Shown here one piece after another: positions 1-9,058 of a DNA stretch of 64,000 nucleotides (positions are counted from its first letter, which is position 1; every line of letters starts with the position of its first letter). The stretch is from Xylophilus sp. GW821-FHT01B05 (GTDB taxonomy: Bacteria > Pseudomonadota > Gammaproteobacteria > Burkholderiales > Burkholderiaceae_C). The stretch covers positions 496,001-560,000 of the forward strand of contig CP152408.1 of assembly GCA_038961845.1 (NCBI GenBank). The letters run 5' to 3'. The notes beneath the pieces were generated by a model, which was not told the DNA's origin, made no database searches, and worked only from the letters and a program-made list of their open reading frames with translations. The position numbers and the translations under genes are program-made.

Positions 1-1
1 C

Positions 2-178
2 CTGGCCCATGTGCAGCAGCAGAACGTGCCGCTGTTCCAGCGCCTGCACTGGCAGCCGCTGGGCGAAGAAACACTGCATGGCCGCCCGCACATGCGCATG
101 CAGGCGGACCTGGATTTCTACCCGCCCTGCCATGACCCGATTGCGGGCCTGGCCGCGCATGCAGGAGGCCGGACATGA
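2..178 (+). CDS. C-terminal fragment of Nit1C-cluster GNAT-type acetyltransferase
   Basis: Only the last 58 codons are in the window; the gene starts upstream. The fragment ends in the tail DPIAGLAAHAGGRT and its stop overlaps the next start in an ATGA (175-178), so the two are translationally coupled. The fragment alone carries no diagnostic motif. I call it the MSMEG_0567/Sll0786-type N-acetyltransferase because the next four genes are the distinctive partners of that protein in Nit1C clusters (nitrilase, radical SAM, acetyltransferase, AIR-synthase-like, glycosyltransferase, small protein, flavoprotein). In published cyanotrophy work the acetyltransferase gene is called nitE (from memory). 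The nitrilase and radical SAM genes should lie just upstream of base 1. Confidence 0.7.
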   Translation: MAHVQQQNVPLFQRLHWQPLGEETLHGRPHMRMQADLDFYPPCHDPIAGLAAHAGGRT

Positions 179-1176
179 CAGACGTAAGCACATTGGCCGA
201 CGCACTGCGCGCCAGCCGCGGCTTTGCGCACAAGCAAGACATTGGCGATGTCATGCAACTCTTGGCGCGCCACCAGGTCGCCGGCACGCAGGCGATTGCG
301 GTGGGAGACGACTGCGCCGCCATTGCGCTGCCGCCAGAGCAGGGCGGCGGCTACCTGCTGTTTGCCATCGAGGGGCTGGTGGAAGACTTCATCGCGCGCA
401 TGCCCTGGTTTGCCGGCTACTGCAGCGTGATGGTCAACGTGAGCGACATCTACGCCATGGGCGGGCGCCCGATCGCCGTGGTCGATGCGCTCTGGAGCCA
501 GGGCCTGGACCCTGCCACCGATCTGCTGGCCGGCATGGCGGCGGCCTCGCAGCGCTATGGCGTGCCCATCGTCGGCGGCCACAGCAACCACCGCGCGCTG
601 CGCGGCCAACTGGCGGTGGCCATCCTGGGCCGGGCCGAGCGCCTGCTCACCAGCTTTGACGCACAGCCGGGCGACCAACTGCTGATGGCGGTCGACCTGC
701 GCGGCGCCTATGAAGAGCCCTATCCCTACTGGAACGCCTCCACCAGTGCGCCCGCCAGCCGCTTGCGTGCCGACCTTGAGCTGCTGCCGGCCTTGGCCGA
801 AGACGGCCTGTGCGACGCCGCCAAAGACATCAGCATGGCCGGCGCCGTAGGCACCGCGCTGATGCTGCTCGAATGCTCGCGCGTGGGCGCGCAGATCGAC
901 ATAGCCGCTATCCCCCGGCCCGCCGCGCTGCAGACCGATGCCGAGCTGCTGCGCTGGCTCTGCGCCTTCCCCAGCTACGGCTTTGTGCTGAGCGTGCGGC
1001 CACAGCATGCGGCGCAGGTGCAGGCGCGCTTCGAAGGCCGCGGCATTGCCTGCGCGGCGGTGGGCACGGTCACGGCCGGCAGTGCGCTGGCGCTGCAATG
1101 GCGCGGCGCCAGCGCCACGCTGTGGGACTGGGCCGCCACGCCCTTCATCACTGCAGGCGAGGCGGTTCATGCCTGA
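175..1176 (+). CDS. sll0787-family AIR-synthase-like protein (Nit1C cluster)
   Basis: This 333-residue protein has the two-domain layout of the PurM/SelD/HypE/ThiL ATP-dependent superfamily: an acidic DDCAA segment near residue 43-47 in the place of the ATP/Mg-binding loop, a glycine-rich SAMGG-like stretch (YAMGGRPIAVVDAL, residues about 98-111), then a C-terminal half with KDISMAGAVGTALML. The family sits in Nit1C clusters, where the true substrate is unknown; nitF is the published name as I recall it. It overlaps the upstream gene by ATGA and the downstream glycosyltransferase by 8 bases, so it is part of one operon. Role in nitrile or cyanide nitrogen assimilation is inferred from the cluster, not from residues seen here. 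Confidence 0.85.
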   Translation: MTDVSTLADALRASRGFAHKQDIGDVMQLLARHQVAGTQAIAVGDDCAAIALPPEQGGGYLLFAIEGLVEDFIARMPWFAGYCSVMVNVSDIYAMGGRPIAVVDALWSQGLDPATDLLAGMAAASQRYGVPIVGGHSNHRALRGQLAVAILGRAERLLTSFDAQPGDQLLMAVDLRGAYEEPYPYWNASTSAPASRLRADLELLPALAEDGLCDAAKDISMAGAVGTALMLLECSRVGAQIDIAAIPRPAALQTDAELLRWLCAFPSYGFVLSVRPQHAAQVQARFEGRGIACAAVGTVTAGSALALQWRGASATLWDWAATPFITAGEAVHA

Positions 1177-2344
1177 GCGTGCGGCGGCCCCTGCGCGCCC
1201 GCTGCGCGTGGCCTTGTTCACCCATTCGGTGAACCCGCGCGGCGGCGTCGTCCACACGCTGGAGCTGGCCGATGCGCTGCACCGCGCCGGCCACAAGGTC
1301 ACCGTGCTGGCGCCGGTGGCGCCCGGCCAGCGCCTGTTCCGCACGCCGCAGTGCGCTCTGGAGCTGGTGCCCGTGCCCGCAGCGTCGGCCGACGTGGCAG
1401 AGATGGTGGCCACGCGCATCGCCGGCATCGTCGCGCACAGTGCGGAGCTGCTGCGCCATCGCTGGTTCGACATCTTCCACGCGCAAGACAGCATCAGCGC
1501 CAATGCGCTGGCTGATCTGCAAATGACGGGCGCGGTGCCGGGCTTTGTGCGCACCGTGCACCACCTGGACCGCTTCGACGACGAGCGCCTGGCCGCCTGG
1601 CAGCAGCGCGGTTTTTGTGCCGCGCAGCAGGTGCTGTGCGTAAGCCGCCTGTGGCAGTCCATCCTGCGCCAGCAAGAGGGCGTGCCGGCCGAGCTGGTCG
1701 CCAACGGCGTGGACCTGCAACGCTTCCAGCCCCGGCCCGAGCCGGCAGACGCCCGCACCGCACGTCGGCTGGGCCTGCGCCCCGGCGCGCCGCTGGTGCT
1801 GGCCGTGGGCGGCATCGAAGAGCGCAAAAACACGCTGCGCCTGCTGGAGGCCTTTGTGCGCCTGCGCCGGCAATGGCCCAGCGCGCAACTGGTCATTGCC
1901 GGCGGCGTCAGCCTGCTGGACCACGGCAGCTACCAGCAGGCCTTCCAGGCTGCGCTTGCCGCCAGCGGCCTGGCCGTGGGGCCGGGCCAGGACCTGGTGC
2001 TGACCGGCGCCGTGCCCGACGAAGACATGCCCGCGCTGATGCGCCTGGCCGACGTGCTGGCCCTGCCCTCGCTGCGCGAAGGCTTTGGCCTGGTGGTGCT
2101 GGAGGCGCTGGCCAGCGGCACGCCGGTGGCCGTCTCGCACATGGCGCCCTTCACCGAATACCTGGACGGCGCACCCGTGTGCTGGGCCGATCCGTTCGAT
2201 ACGGCCTCGATTGCCGATGCCTTGCGGCAGGCCGTGGCTCTGCCGCCTTTTGCACAGCCGCAGGTCTGCCGTGACTTCTCCTGGACGGCTAGCGCGGAGC
2301 GTCATGCCGATCTTTATCACCAACACCTAGGCATAACCGCCTGA
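1169..2344 (+). CDS. MSMEG_0565-type glycosyltransferase (GT4) of the Nit1C cluster
   Basis: This 391-residue GT-B enzyme begins MPERAAAP at 1169, 8 bases before the previous stop; the longer upstream start would run deep into that gene. The N-terminal acceptor domain has GGVVHTLELADALHRAGHKV (residues about 24-43), typical of family 4 glycosyltransferases. The C-terminal donor domain has the E-x7-E region in REGFGLVVLEALASGTPV. It should transfer a sugar from a nucleotide-sugar to an unknown acceptor, in the cytoplasm. In Nit1C clusters such an enzyme is a regular companion, suggesting a glycosylated intermediate or product, but no reaction is established. Confidence 0.82.
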   Translation: MPERAAAPARPLRVALFTHSVNPRGGVVHTLELADALHRAGHKVTVLAPVAPGQRLFRTPQCALELVPVPAASADVAEMVATRIAGIVAHSAELLRHRWFDIFHAQDSISANALADLQMTGAVPGFVRTVHHLDRFDDERLAAWQQRGFCAAQQVLCVSRLWQSILRQQEGVPAELVANGVDLQRFQPRPEPADARTARRLGLRPGAPLVLAVGGIEERKNTLRLLEAFVRLRRQWPSAQLVIAGGVSLLDHGSYQQAFQAALAASGLAVGPGQDLVLTGAVPDEDMPALMRLADVLALPSLREGFGLVVLEALASGTPVAVSHMAPFTEYLDGAPVCWADPFDTASIADALRQAVALPPFAQPQVCRDFSWTASAERHADLYHQHLGITA

Positions 2345-2360
2345 CCCGGAGCCCTCCCCC

Positions 2361-2648
2361 ATGCCCGCCATGCACTACACCTTGCGCTGGCCCGACCTGA
2401 GCGAAACCCGCTGCTACTCGCCCTCGCTGGTGATACGCGACAGCTTCCCCGAGGGCAGCGACTGGCCGCTGCCGGATTTTTTGCTGCGCATACGCGAGGC
2501 GACGCAGATCGCGTCGGACCGCGTAGCGGCCAAGTTTGGTTTTGCCTGCTCGCGCGCGACGGATCAGTTGACCGATATCGAGACCCATGCCGCACGCTTC
2601 CACGGCCAGCCCGGCGCCCGCGTGCAGGTGCTGGACTTTGGCGACTGA
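2361..2648 (+). CDS. MSMEG_0570-type small nitrogen-starvation protein
   Basis: This 95-residue protein has the family pattern: a short N-terminal strand ([19 protein letters not shown]), then [14 protein letters not shown], then a helical middle with [16 protein letters not shown] and a C-terminal VQVLDFGD. It is cytoplasmic by appearance, with no signal or membrane segment. A second ATG three codons in (2370) is an alternative start. The function is unknown; the family is known only from its constant place between the glycosyltransferase and the flavoprotein in Nit1C clusters (nitG in published usage, from memory). Its stop overlaps an unused ATG at 2648. Confidence 0.8.
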   Translation: MPAMHYTLRWPDLSETRCYSPSLVIRDSFPEGSDWPLPDFLLRIREATQIASDRVAAKFGFACSRATDQLTDIETHAARFHGQPGARVQVLDFGD

Positions 2649-2677
2649 TGTTTTCCCCCAAGCTTTCGGAGATCCCC

Positions 2678-3958
2678 ATGACCCTTCCCCATCACAGCGT
2701 CGTCATCGTCGGCGGCGGCCAGGCCGGCCTGTCGCTGAGCTGCTACCTGCAACAGCGCGGCATCGAGCATGTCGTGCTGGAAAAGCACCGCGCGCTGCAC
2801 ACCTGGCAAACCCGGCGTTGGGACAACTTCTGCCTGGTCACGCCCAACTGGCAGTGCCGCCTGCCCGGCTGGGACTACCGTGGCAGCGACCCGCACGGCT
2901 TCATGAAGAAGGACGAGATCAACGATTGGCTGGCCGGCTTCCTGCAGCATGCCAGCCCGCCGCTGCGCGAGGGCGTGTCGGTACGCCGCGTGGCTGCGCG
3001 CGCCGGCGGCGGCTTTCTGGTGCAGACCTCCGAGGGCGACTGCACCGCCGACGTGGTGGTGGCTGCCTCGGGCGGCTACCACCTGCCCATCGTGCCGCGC
3101 CTGGCCGAGCGGCTGCCGGCGCAGATCGTGCAACTGCATTCCGAGCAATACCGCAACCCGCAGGCGCTGCCGCCCGGGCCGGTGCTGGTGGTGGGCTCGG
3201 GCCAGTCCGGCGCGCAGATCGCCGAAGACCTGCACCTGGCCGGCCGCCAGGTGCATCTGGCAGTGGGCGACGCGCCGCGCTGCGCACGCTTCTACCGTGG
3301 CCGCGACGTGGTCGACTGGCTGGCCGACATGGGCTACTACGACATGCCGGTGCACGAGCACCCGCTGCGCGAAGGCGTGCGCGACAACACCAACCACTAC
3401 GTCACCGGCCGCGATGGCGGGCGCGACATCGACCTGCGCCGCTTCGCCGCCGAAGGCATGCAGCTCTATGGCCGGCTCGATGCGCTGGAGGGCGATCAAC
3501 TGCGCTTTGCCCCCACGCTGCGCAGCGCGCTGGACGAGGCCGACCAGGTCTACAACCGCATCAATGCCTCGATCGACAAATTCATCGAGAAGCAAGGCAT
3601 CAACGCGCCCGCGGGTGGCGTCTACACGCCGGTATGGCAGCCCGCAGCAGAGCCCACGACGCTGCCGCTGACGGCGGCCGGCATTGCCGCCGTCGTCTGG
3701 TGCATAGGCTTTCAGCCGGACTTTGGCTGGGTCGACCTGCCGGTCTTCAATGGCCGCGGCCAGCCGGCCCATACGCGCGGCGTTACCGCGCAGCCTGGCC
3801 TGTACTTCCTGGGCCTGCCCTGGCTGCACACCTGGGGATCAGGCCGCTTCTCGGGCATCGCCCGCGACGCGCTCTACCTGGCTGAGCAGATCGATGCGCA
3901 GCGCAGCGGCCCGGCGGATGAAGTGGCGGACAGCGCCGCGCTGCTGGCGGCGGGTTAG
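2678..3958 (+). CDS. MSMEG_0569-type flavin-dependent oxidoreductase (Nit1C cluster)
   Basis: This 426-residue enzyme resembles flavin monooxygenases with two Rossmann motifs: [12 protein letters not shown] near the N-terminus for FAD and [17 protein letters not shown] near residue 170 for NAD(P)[18 protein letters not shown] follows the FAD motif as in the FMO/YUCCA-like group. I start it at 2678, where GGAG (2668-2671) is correctly spaced; an in-frame ATG at 2648 that overlaps the upstream stop would add ten residues. It is the last gene of the Nit1C operon (nitH in published usage, from memory) and probably oxygenates a nitrogen intermediate. The substrate is not known. Confidence 0.85.
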   Translation: MTLPHHSVVIVGGGQAGLSLSCYLQQRGIEHVVLEKHRALHTWQTRRWDNFCLVTPNWQCRLPGWDYRGSDPHGFMKKDEINDWLAGFLQHASPPLREGVSVRRVAARAGGGFLVQTSEGDCTADVVVAASGGYHLPIVPRLAERLPAQIVQLHSEQYRNPQALPPGPVLVVGSGQSGAQIAEDLHLAGRQVHLAVGDAPRCARFYRGRDVVDWLADMGYYDMPVHEHPLREGVRDNTNHYVTGRDGGRDIDLRRFAAEGMQLYGRLDALEGDQLRFAPTLRSALDEADQVYNRINASIDKFIEKQGINAPAGGVYTPVWQPAAEPTTLPLTAAGIAAVVWCIGFQPDFGWVDLPVFNGRGQPAHTRGVTAQPGLYFLGLPWLHTWGSGRFSGIARDALYLAEQIDAQRSGPADEVADSAALLAAG

Positions 3959-4049
3959 TGCCAGGGGGCGCTCCCGTTCGGGATGGGCTTGTCGAAGCCT
4001 TGGCGCATATCGACCAGCCCTTCGACCGGCTCAGGGCGAACGGCGTGAG

Positions 4050-4216
4050 GCTAGTGTCGCGTCAAGCGTGAGGTGACGGATGGGTGCGAAGGCATCGGCG
4101 TGCAGCGCAAGGCGCGGGCCGCAGCCCAGGCTTTACGCCTGGGCAAGGGCTGCAACGCAGCGATGCGCGGCGAGGGCAAGCGCACACCGGCAGATCATGC
4201 TTGACGCGACACTAGC
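4050..4216. repeat. 167-bp palindromic element with 18-bp terminal inverted repeats
   Basis: The ends gctagtgtcgcgtcaagc (4050-4067) and its exact reverse complement (4199-4216) enclose about 130 bases with further internal pairing, including the hairpin cccaggc-tttac-gcctggg. It fills the gap between the convergent Nit1C and BMP operons. The right arm contains the stop codon of the minus-strand permease gene (4212-4214), so the element now supplies that gene's end. It encodes nothing. It looks like a non-autonomous, transposon-derived or REP-like element, and the strong internal hairpin may act as a bidirectional terminator. Confidence 0.75.
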
Positions 4217-5135
4217 GCTCGCCCTTCACGAAAGGCACCATCAGCGCCTGCGGCCCAATCGCCTTGCGTGCCATGGGCACCATGGCGGCAATCGCCAGCA
4301 AGTAGGGCGCCATCAAAAAGATCTGGTACGGGATGCCGGGGAACAGTGTCTGCAGGCGCAACTGGTAAGCGTCAAAGCCGGCGTAGAGCAGGGCGCCCAG
4401 CAATGCCAGGCCGGGCCGCCAGGCGCCAAACACCACCAGCGCCAGCGCCATCCAGCCGCGCCCCTGCACCATGTTGATGACAAAGCTGTTGAAGGCCGCC
4501 GTCGTCAAAAACGCGCCGCCCAGCGCCATCAGCGCGCTGCCCACGGCCAGGCAGCCGTAGCGCACGGCCACCACGTTGATGCCCTGCGCCTGCGCGCCCT
4601 GCGGGTGCTCGCCCACCAGTCTTATCGCCAGCCCCAGCGGCGTGTACCAAAGCACATAGGCCACCAGCGCCACCAGGGCCAGCGCCAGGTAGGTCGGGGC
4701 GGTGGCGGCCAGCAGCGGGTGGCCCAGCCACGGCAGGTCGAGCGGGGCAAAGGCGGTGATGGTGGGCGGCGTGGCCTTGCCCGGCACGGCAATGCGGTAG
4801 ACAAAGGACGCCAGCCCGGTTGCCAGCAAGGTCACGCCCAGCCCGGTCACGTGCTGCGACTGCGCCATGGTGATGGAGAACACGCCGTGGAACAGGCCGC
4901 ACAAGGCGCCCACCAGCGCGGCGATCAGCCAGGCCGTCCACAGGCCGTGGCCGGCGTAGACGCAGTACCAGGCGGTGAGCGCGCCCACGGTCATGATGCC
5001 TTCGATGCCCAGGTTGACGATGCCGGCGCGCTCGCAGATCAGCTCGCCCAGCATGGCAAAGATGAGTGGCGTGGCAATGCGCAGCACCGCGGCCCACAGG
5101 GCGGTGGTCAGCAGGATGCTTAAGGCTTCGCTCAT
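4212..5135 (-). CDS. ABC transporter permease, BMP/nucleoside type (second subunit)
   Basis: This 307-residue membrane protein has about eight hydrophobic segments and the family signature ICERAGIVNLGIEGIMTVGA near residues 33-52. It belongs to the branched-chain-amino-acid-like permease group used by BmpA-type importers (RnsD/YufQ/NupQ-like), which carry nucleosides or purine-like compounds across the inner membrane. Its start overlaps the stop of the other permease gene by ATGA. It is the last gene of the five-gene operon, and its final codon and stop lie in the palindromic element at 4050-4216. Confidence 0.88.
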   Translation of the reverse strand: MSEALSILLTTALWAAVLRIATPLIFAMLGELICERAGIVNLGIEGIMTVGALTAWYCVYAGHGLWTAWLIAALVGALCGLFHGVFSITMAQSQHVTGLGVTLLATGLASFVYRIAVPGKATPPTITAFAPLDLPWLGHPLLAATAPTYLALALVALVAYVLWYTPLGLAIRLVGEHPQGAQAQGINVVAVRYGCLAVGSALMALGGAFLTTAAFNSFVINMVQGRGWMALALVVFGAWRPGLALLGALLYAGFDAYQLRLQTLFPGIPYQIFLMAPYLLAIAAMVPMARKAIGPQALMVPFVKGER

Positions 5136-6178
5136 TTCTTGACCCGGTAGCCAAGCAGGAAGGAGGTGCCCAGCATCACGAACAGCGACAGCGCCACCAT
5201 CACATCGGCGATATAGCTCGGCACGTTGAAGGCGCGGCCCATGGCGTCGGCGCCCACAAACACGGCGGCCACCACAAAGGCCGCCAGCGGCACGGCGCCC
5301 GGGTGCAGGCGGGCCAGCATGGCGATGATCACGCCGGTATAGCCAAAGCCGGGCGACAGGTCACCGGTGACATAGCCGCGCAGGCCCATGACCTCGACCG
5401 CGCCCGCCAGCCCGGCCAGGCCGCCTGACCACAGCGCCGTCCAGATGGCGATGCGGGTGGTGGATATGCCGGCAAAGCGCGCGGCCTTAGCGTTCAACCC
5501 CACCGCGCGGCGCTGCAGCCCGAAGGACGAGCGCGCCTCTACCAGCGCCACCAGCAGCGCGCAGGCCAGCGCGATCAGCAGCCCAGCATGCAGGCGGCTT
5601 TGCACTATCAGCCGGGGCAGCATGCCGTCGTCAATCAGTGGCGCGGTCTGCGGCCAGCCCATGGACAGCGGGTCGTGCATGGGCCCCTGGATCAGCAGCG
5701 ACACCAGCAGCGCCATGACAAAGTTCAGCAGCAGCGTGGTGACCACGTCGTCCACGTTCAGAAAGCGCTTGAGCAGTGCCGGCCCCAGCAGATAGGCGCC
5801 ACCGGCGGCGGCGCCGGCCAGCAGCAGCGTGGGCAGCAGCAGCCAGGCCGGCAGGCTCAGCGCGCCGCTGCCCAGGGCCGCGACCATCAGCGCGCCGGCA
5901 TACAGCTGGCCTTCGGCGCCGATGTTCCACAGCTGCGCGCGAAACGCCACGGCGCAGGCCAGGCCGGTCAGGATCAGGGGCGTGCTGCGCGTCAGCACTT
6001 CGCTGATCGCCAGGCGCGAGCCAAACGCGCCCTTCAACAGCGCCAGCCAACTGGCGGCCACTGGCGCGCCGGCGCTGTGGATCAGCAGCGAGCCCAGCAC
6101 CAGCAGCAACAGGCAGGCGCCCACGCCGCCGGCCAGCAACAGCGCAGCCGGCACGCGCTCACGGCGTTCAATGCGCAT
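5132..6178 (-). CDS. ABC transporter permease, BMP/nucleoside type (first subunit)
   Basis: This 348-residue inner-membrane protein has an N-terminal membrane segment (LLLAGGVGACLLLLVLGSLL) and several more, with GLACAVAFRAQLWNIGAEGQ (about residues 72-91), the conserved loop of RnsC/YufP-like permeases. It forms the transmembrane pore with the 4212-5135 product and is driven by the 6168-7688 ATPase. Its start lies 11 bases inside the ATPase gene, so the two are coupled. Substrate is unknown but likely a nucleoside, purine derivative or other N-heterocycle, judging from the family. Confidence 0.88.
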   Translation of the reverse strand: MRIERRERVPAALLLAGGVGACLLLLVLGSLLIHSAGAPVAASWLALLKGAFGSRLAISEVLTRSTPLILTGLACAVAFRAQLWNIGAEGQLYAGALMVAALGSGALSLPAWLLLPTLLLAGAAAGGAYLLGPALLKRFLNVDDVVTTLLLNFVMALLVSLLIQGPMHDPLSMGWPQTAPLIDDGMLPRLIVQSRLHAGLLIALACALLVALVEARSSFGLQRRAVGLNAKAARFAGISTTRIAIWTALWSGGLAGLAGAVEVMGLRGYVTGDLSPGFGYTGVIIAMLARLHPGAVPLAAFVVAAVFVGADAMGRAFNVPSYIADVMVALSLFVMLGTSFLLGYRVKK

Positions 6179-7688
6179 GGGGCTCTTTCGTCTCGCCCAG
6201 CATCATCAGGCCGATGCGCTGCAGGTCGTAGGGCGCGGCCATGGGGGCTGACAGGCGGCCGCGCTGGATCACCACGATCTGGTCTGCCAGGCCAAGCGCC
6301 TCGTCCAGGTCTTCGGTCACCAGCAGCACGCCGGCGCCGCGCCCGCGAGCCTCCAGCAGCCGGGCGTGCACCTCGGCCACCGCGCCTTCGTCAAGCCCGC
6401 GCGTGGGCTGGCAGGCGACGATAAAGCTCGGCTCGGCCACCAGGCCGCGGCCGATGATCAGTTTTTGCATATTGCCGCCAGACAGCAGCCGGGTGCGCTG
6501 CTCTGGCCCGGCGCAGCGGATGTCAAAGTCGCGTATCAGCGCCGCCGTCTGCCGCCGCGCCGCACGGCGCCGCAGCCAGCCCCAGCGCACAAAGCGCGGG
6601 TCGTCCAGGTCTTCCAGGATGGCGTTTTCCCACAGGCGCAGCTCGCCCACCACGCCTTCTTCATGGCGGTCTTCCGGGATGCGGGCAACGCCGGCTGCGT
6701 GCAGGCCTTTGGCACGCGCGCGCCGCACCGGGCGGCCGTGCAGCGCAAGCTGGCCGCTGCCCGGCACGGCCAGGCCGCAGGCCAGGTCGATCACCGCGCG
6801 CTGGCCGTTGCCGGCCACGCCTACCAGGGCCACGATCTGGCGTGCCGGCACCAGCAGTTGCGCATGTTCCAGCAGTGCCTGGCCGCGCTTGTCGTGCAGG
6901 CCCACGTCGGCCATCTCAAACACCGGCGCGCCGGCGGCCAGCGCCTGGCGCGCGGGGCGCTGCACGCGGCGGCCCACCATCAGCTCGGCCAGGCTGGCGC
7001 GGTCCATGCTGCTGGCGGCGCGCTCGGCCACCAGCTCGCCAGCGCGCAGGATGGCCACGCGGTCGGCCACGCGCAGCACCTCGTCGAGTTTGTGGCTGAT
7101 CAGGATCACAGACAGCCCGTGCTGCGCCATGCGCTTGAGCGTGTCGAACAGCGTCAGCGACTCTTGCGGCGTCAGCACCGCGGTGGGCTCGTCCAGCACC
7201 AGCACGCGCGCCTTGCGGTAGAGCGATTTCAAAATCTCCACCCGCTGCCGCTCGCCCACCGACAGACTGGCCACGCGCGCATCCGGGTCCACGCCCAGGC
7301 CAAACTGCTGGCCCAGCGCGCGCAGCGCCTCGCGCGCGGCACGGCGCGCGGTGGCCGGCCGCCAGAGGGATTCGGTGCCGGCCATCACGTTGTCCAGCAC
7401 CGTGAGGTTGGGCGCCAGCGTGAAGTGCTGGTGCACCAGGCCTATGCCGGCTGCAATCGCCGCGCGCGGCGAGCCGGGCGGCAGGGCTTGGCCAAAGGCC
7501 TGCACCGTGCCGCTGTCGGCCACGTAGTGGCCAAACAGGATGTTGATGAGCGTGGTCTTGCCAGCACCGTTCTCGCCCAGCAGGCCCAGCACCTCGCCCG
7601 TGCCCAGTTGCAGCGAGATGTCGCGGTTGGCGAAGTTGTCGCCAAAGCGCTTGGTGATGCCTTGCAGTACCAGGGCGGGGGTGCTCAT
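6168..7688 (-). CDS. ABC transporter ATP-binding protein with two ATPase domains, BMP/nucleoside type
   Basis: This 506-residue protein carries two fused ABC domains, as in RnsB/YufO/RbsA. Domain 1 has Walker A GENGAGKTT, signature SVGERQRVEI and Walker B VLVLDEPTAVLTP. Domain 2 has a degenerate Walker A (GVAGNGQRAV) and the signature LSGGNMQKL. This asymmetry is normal for the family. I start it at MSTPALVLQG because that ATG overlaps the amidase stop by ATGA; a start seven codons upstream is possible. It powers import by the two following permeases. Confidence 0.9.
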   Translation of the reverse strand: MSTPALVLQGITKRFGDNFANRDISLQLGTGEVLGLLGENGAGKTTLINILFGHYVADSGTVQAFGQALPPGSPRAAIAAGIGLVHQHFTLAPNLTVLDNVMAGTESLWRPATARRAAREALRALGQQFGLGVDPDARVASLSVGERQRVEILKSLYRKARVLVLDEPTAVLTPQESLTLFDTLKRMAQHGLSVILISHKLDEVLRVADRVAILRAGELVAERAASSMDRASLAELMVGRRVQRPARQALAAGAPVFEMADVGLHDKRGQALLEHAQLLVPARQIVALVGVAGNGQRAVIDLACGLAVPGSGQLALHGRPVRRARAKGLHAAGVARIPEDRHEEGVVGELRLWENAILEDLDDPRFVRWGWLRRRAARRQTAALIRDFDIRCAGPEQRTRLLSGGNMQKLIIGRGLVAEPSFIVACQPTRGLDEGAVAEVHARLLEARGRGAGVLLVTEDLDEALGLADQIVVIQRGRLSAPMAAPYDLQRIGLMMLGETKEPHAH

Positions 7689-9055
7689 ACGTTTGCCACC
7701 AGCGGCCACGGATGCGCTGTTTCCAGCAACTGCGCCAGTGCCAGCAAGGCGGGCTCTTGCCCGATCGCCGCCACCATCTGTATCGCCAGCGGTCGGCCCT
7801 GCGCGTCGCGCCCGTGCGGCACAGAGAGGGCGGGGCAGCCCGATGCATTGGCCAGCGCCGCAAACGGCGCGTAGTGATCGAACTGCGCCAGGTGCTGGTC
7901 CAGGTCATCGCCGTCGGTGCGCAGCGTGCCGATGGCGGGCAGCGCGCGGGCCAGGGCGGGGGTCAGCAGGATGTCGATGTCATCGAACAAGGCGGCCATG
8001 TTGTCGGTGGCGCGCGCCACTGCTACTTCGGCCAAGTGGTGCTGGCCAGCGCTTAGTGCCGCGCCGCGCCGGGCCGCCGCCCAGGTGATGGGCTCCAGGT
8101 CTTGCGGTGCTGGCGCCAGCCATTCGACTGCGGCGGCGGCGCTGCGGCAGGCATAGGTGGCAAAGGCGCTGGCTGCGTCTGCGCAAACCGCTTGCAGGCG
8201 CGCTGCTGGCAGCGGTTGCACGGCATGGCCGGCCGACTCCAGCAAGGCTGCTGCGCTGTTGGCGGCGGCGCGCCATTCAGCATCCACCGCCACGCCTTGG
8301 GGCGCTTCCAGCAGCAGGCCAATGCGCAGAGCTTTCAGCGGCGCAGGCACTGCGCTGCGCGTCACCCAGCGCCACACCGCCGCGCTGTCACGCACGCTGC
8401 GCGTAATCACAAATTCAGAGGCCAGGTTGCCAAACACATTGCCGTAATCCGGCCCGCGCGGAATGGCGCCGCGCCCGGGTCGCAGGCCGACCACGCCGCA
8501 AGCGGCAGCCGGGATGCGGATCGAGCCGCCCGCATCCGTGGCGTGCGCCACCGGCACGATGCCGGCCGCGACAGCCGCTGCCGCGCCGCCAGAAGATCCC
8601 CCCGCGCTGAAGGCCGGTGCCCAGGGGTTGCGGCAGGCCGGGCCCACCAATGGCTCGCTCGCCAGGTTCAGACCAAATTCCGGCACCGTGGTTTTGGCAA
8701 AGGGCACAAAGCCGGCGGCGCGCAGGCGTGCGATCAGCTCGCCATCCACCGCAGCGGGCGCGGCTTGTCGCAGCGCGCGCGAGCCGGCCAGCATGGGCAG
8801 GCCGGCCAGCGGCGCGCCCAGGTCCTTGACTACCAGCGGCACGCCGGCAAAGGGCGCGTCCTTCGGCAGTTGCTCAATCGCCGCCCGCCCCAGGGGCTCG
8901 GCAAACTGGCTGATGGCGCCCAGCGCTGGCTGCAGGCGCTGCGCGCGTTCGCAGGCCATGCTGAGCAGTGCCTGCGCGCTGACTTCGCCGCGCGCTAGCG
9001 CCTGCGCCAGTGCGGTGGCATCCGCGCTGGCGTATTCCGCTTCTGCAAATGGCAT
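7685..9055 (-). CDS. Amidase (amidase-signature family) inside the BMP transporter operon
   Basis: This 456-residue enzyme has the Ser-cisSer-Lys triad of the amidase-signature family: the lysine in VPLVVKDLG (about residue 77), the cis-serine in GGSSGGAAAA and the nucleophilic serine in DAGGSIRIPA. Such enzymes hydrolyse amides to acid plus ammonia in the cytoplasm. It lies between the binding protein (3-base gap) and the ATPase (ATGA overlap), so it almost certainly acts on what the importer brings in. It is AtzE/GatA-like overall but has no GatB or AtzG partner here. The exact substrate cannot be read from the sequence. Confidence 0.88.
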   Translation of the reverse strand: MPFAEAEYASADATALAQALARGEVSAQALLSMACERAQRLQPALGAISQFAEPLGRAAIEQLPKDAPFAGVPLVVKDLGAPLAGLPMLAGSRALRQAAPAAVDGELIARLRAAGFVPFAKTTVPEFGLNLASEPLVGPACRNPWAPAFSAGGSSGGAAAAVAAGIVPVAHATDAGGSIRIPAAACGVVGLRPGRGAIPRGPDYGNVFGNLASEFVITRSVRDSAAVWRWVTRSAVPAPLKALRIGLLLEAPQGVAVDAEWRAAANSAAALLESAGHAVQPLPAARLQAVCADAASAFATYACRSAAAAVEWLAPAPQDLEPITWAAARRGAALSAGQHHLAEVAVARATDNMAALFDDIDILLTPALARALPAIGTLRTDGDDLDQHLAQFDHYAPFAALANASGCPALSVPHGRDAQGRPLAIQMVAAIGQEPALLALAQLLETAHPWPLVANV

Positions 9056-9058
9056 GGA

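Noticed and set aside
118..1896. Long open frames opposite real genes (for example 118-1896 minus, 20535-23351 minus, 14791-16416 minus)
   Set aside because: They are explained by high G+C content, have low-complexity Arg/Gln/His/Ala composition and no family motifs, and lie antisense to clear genes.
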